6,038 nucleotides of DNA from Micavibrio aeruginosavorus. Lineage in GTDB: Bacteria; Pseudomonadota; Alphaproteobacteria; Micavibrionales; Micavibrionaceae. This document shows, piece after piece, positions 5,131 through 6,038 of the stretch. A model generated the notes under the pieces. It was not told where the DNA came from and searched no databases. It was given only the letters and a program-made list of their open reading frames with translations. The stretch spans positions 1 to 6,038 of the forward strand of contig QFNK01000123.1 of NCBI GenBank assembly GCA_003240795.1, read 5' to 3'. Positions within the stretch are counted from its first letter, which is position 1, and each line of letters opens with the position of its first letter. The translations under genes were made by a program, and so were the position numbers.

Positions 5131-6037
5131 AATTATAAACGTGATTTTCCGCATAAAGCGATGACAGGACGGAAACGAGGTTTTCGATGTCCTGCAGGCT
5201 GTGTGCGGCGGTTGCGGTCAGGCGCATACGCTCTGTTCCGCGCGGTACGGTGGGATAATTGATTGGCTGAACGTATATATCGTGTTTCGCCAATAAAATA
5301 TCCGTGATCATTTTGCAGCAGACGGCGTCGCCGACGACGAGCGGGACGATATGGCTCTCACCCTGCATATAGGGAAGACCGTTTTTGTCCAGCAATCCCT
5401 TTAACGTTGCCGCGTTGCGGTGTGCGCGCATCCGTTCGATTTCGGAAGTCTTCAGATACTCCACGCTGGCTAGCGCGCCCGCGAGTATTACAGGCGGCAG
5501 GGATGTCGTGAAAATAAAGCCGGGCGCGTAGGAGCGGATGGCGTCGATGGTTGCCGCGCGTCCCGTGATAAACCCGCCCATCAGGCCGTAGGCCTTGCCG
5601 AACGTGCCCTCGATCATATCGACGCGGTCCAGAAGGCCGCGCTGCTGCGCGACGCCGCCGCCGCGCGGACCATACAGGCCGACGGCATGAACCTCGTCCA
5701 GATAGGTCATCGCGCCGTATTTGTCCGCAAGGTCGCAGATTTGTTCGATGGGCGCGATATCGCCATCCATCGAATAGACGGATTCAAAGGCGATGATTTT
5801 CGGGCGCGAGGCATCGGCGCCTTTCAGCAGGGATTCCAGATGTTCCACATCATTGTGCCTGAAGACCGCTTTCTCCGCGCCGCCGGACCTCATGCCGTGG
5901 ATCATGGAGGCGTGGTTTTTCTCATCGGAAAAGATAATGGGATTATCGAGCAGTTTTAAAAGCGTGCTGATCGCGCCTTCGTTGGCGGTGTAGCCGGAAG
6001 AAAATGTGAGCGCGGCTTCTTTGCCATGAAGATCGGC
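5117..6037 (-). CDS. hemA: 5-aminolevulinate synthase, C-terminal 306 residues (5' end outside window)
   Basis: The frame stays open to the window edge, so the gene is truncated by the window and not broken. The full enzyme is about 400 residues, so roughly the first 95-100 are missing. The enzyme condenses glycine and succinyl-CoA with pyridoxal phosphate to make 5-aminolevulinate, the first step of heme synthesis in Alphaproteobacteria. Visible family segments, in order: ADLHGKEAAL at the edge, SGYTANEGA, FSDEKNHASM, FRHND, ESVYSMDGDIAPI, LDEVHAVGLYGPRGGG (with the PLP-ring Asp and His), GTFGKAYG with the Schiff-base lysine at 5596-5594, APGFIFTTSLPP, SHIVPL, and PINYPTVPRGTERMRLT near the C-terminus. 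The last two segments distinguish it from the related KBL and BioF enzymes. No CP-type heme regulatory motif is seen in this part. The stop overlaps the convergent orphan gene. Confidence 0.95.
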   Translation of the reverse strand, partial: ADLHGKEAALTFSSGYTANEGAISTLLKLLDNPIIFSDEKNHASMIHGMRSGGAEKAVFRHNDVEHLESLLKGADASRPKIIAFESVYSMDGDIAPIEQICDLADKYGAMTYLDEVHAVGLYGPRGGGVAQQRGLLDRVDMIEGTFGKAYGLMGGFITGRAATIDAIRSYAPGFIFTTSLPPVILAGALASVEYLKTSEIERMRAHRNAATLKGLLDKNGLPYMQGESHIVPLVVGDAVCCKMITDILLAKHDIYVQPINYPTVPRGTERMRLTATAAHSLQDIENLVSVLSSLYAENHVYNFMRA

Positions 6038-6038
6038 A

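Noticed and set aside
5123..5157. Nine-base direct repeat CCGCATAAA at 5123-5131 and 5149-5157
   Set aside because: Both copies are inside or at the edge of hemA codons, there are only two, and no attachment-site or insertion features accompany them. It is compatible with chance.
1..6038. A new defence or mobile system
   Set aside because: There is no transposase, integrase, nuclease operon, phage gene, repeat array or tRNA-linked boundary. The only toxin-like element is the HicA-like domain, and the surrounding genes are metabolic or transport genes.

Overview
The window reads as ordinary chromosome of an alphaproteobacterium. The main evidence is a 5-aminolevulinate synthase (the C4/Shemin route to heme, typical of Alphaproteobacteria). 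An alphaproteobacterial-type adenosine-kinase-like PfkB enzyme and a YejA-like solute-binding protein agree with this. Base composition is moderately GC-rich. No genus can be assigned from sequence alone. I see no tRNA, rRNA, CRISPR array, insertion sequence or phage gene.

Layout, left to right. (1) 1-269, minus: the first 89 codons of a periplasmic peptide-type ABC solute-binding protein, cut by the window edge. (2) 268-1829, plus: a two-gene unit made of a divergent macro-domain protein and a CorA-type Mg2+/divalent-cation channel, 11 bases apart. The macro gene's ATG overlaps the ATG of the divergent transporter gene. (3) 1830-2765, minus: a 311-residue protein with an N-terminal HicA-like segment and a large unrecognised C-terminal region. 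Its stop codon directly abuts the corA stop. (4) 2909-3916, minus: the PfkB/adenosine-kinase-like sugar or nucleoside kinase. (5) 3997-4644, plus: a TetR-like regulator, divergent from the kinase across an 80-base region that holds overlapping candidate promoters and a palindrome. It is followed by a clear intrinsic terminator. (6) 4762-5130, plus: a 122-residue orphan protein. (7) 5117-6037, minus: the C-terminal three quarters of hemA, overlapping the orphan gene tail-to-tail by 14 bases.

The genes do not form one pathway. The best-supported functional pairings are macro protein plus CorA as a co-transcribed unit, and the TetR-like protein as a possible local regulator of the kinase and of itself. 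The window is tightly packed: three junctions have no spacer at all (268/269, 1829/1830, 5117-5130). The items most worth a second look are the solitary HicA-like fusion protein and the macro protein, whose ligand-binding signature is almost wholly replaced although the fold appears intact.
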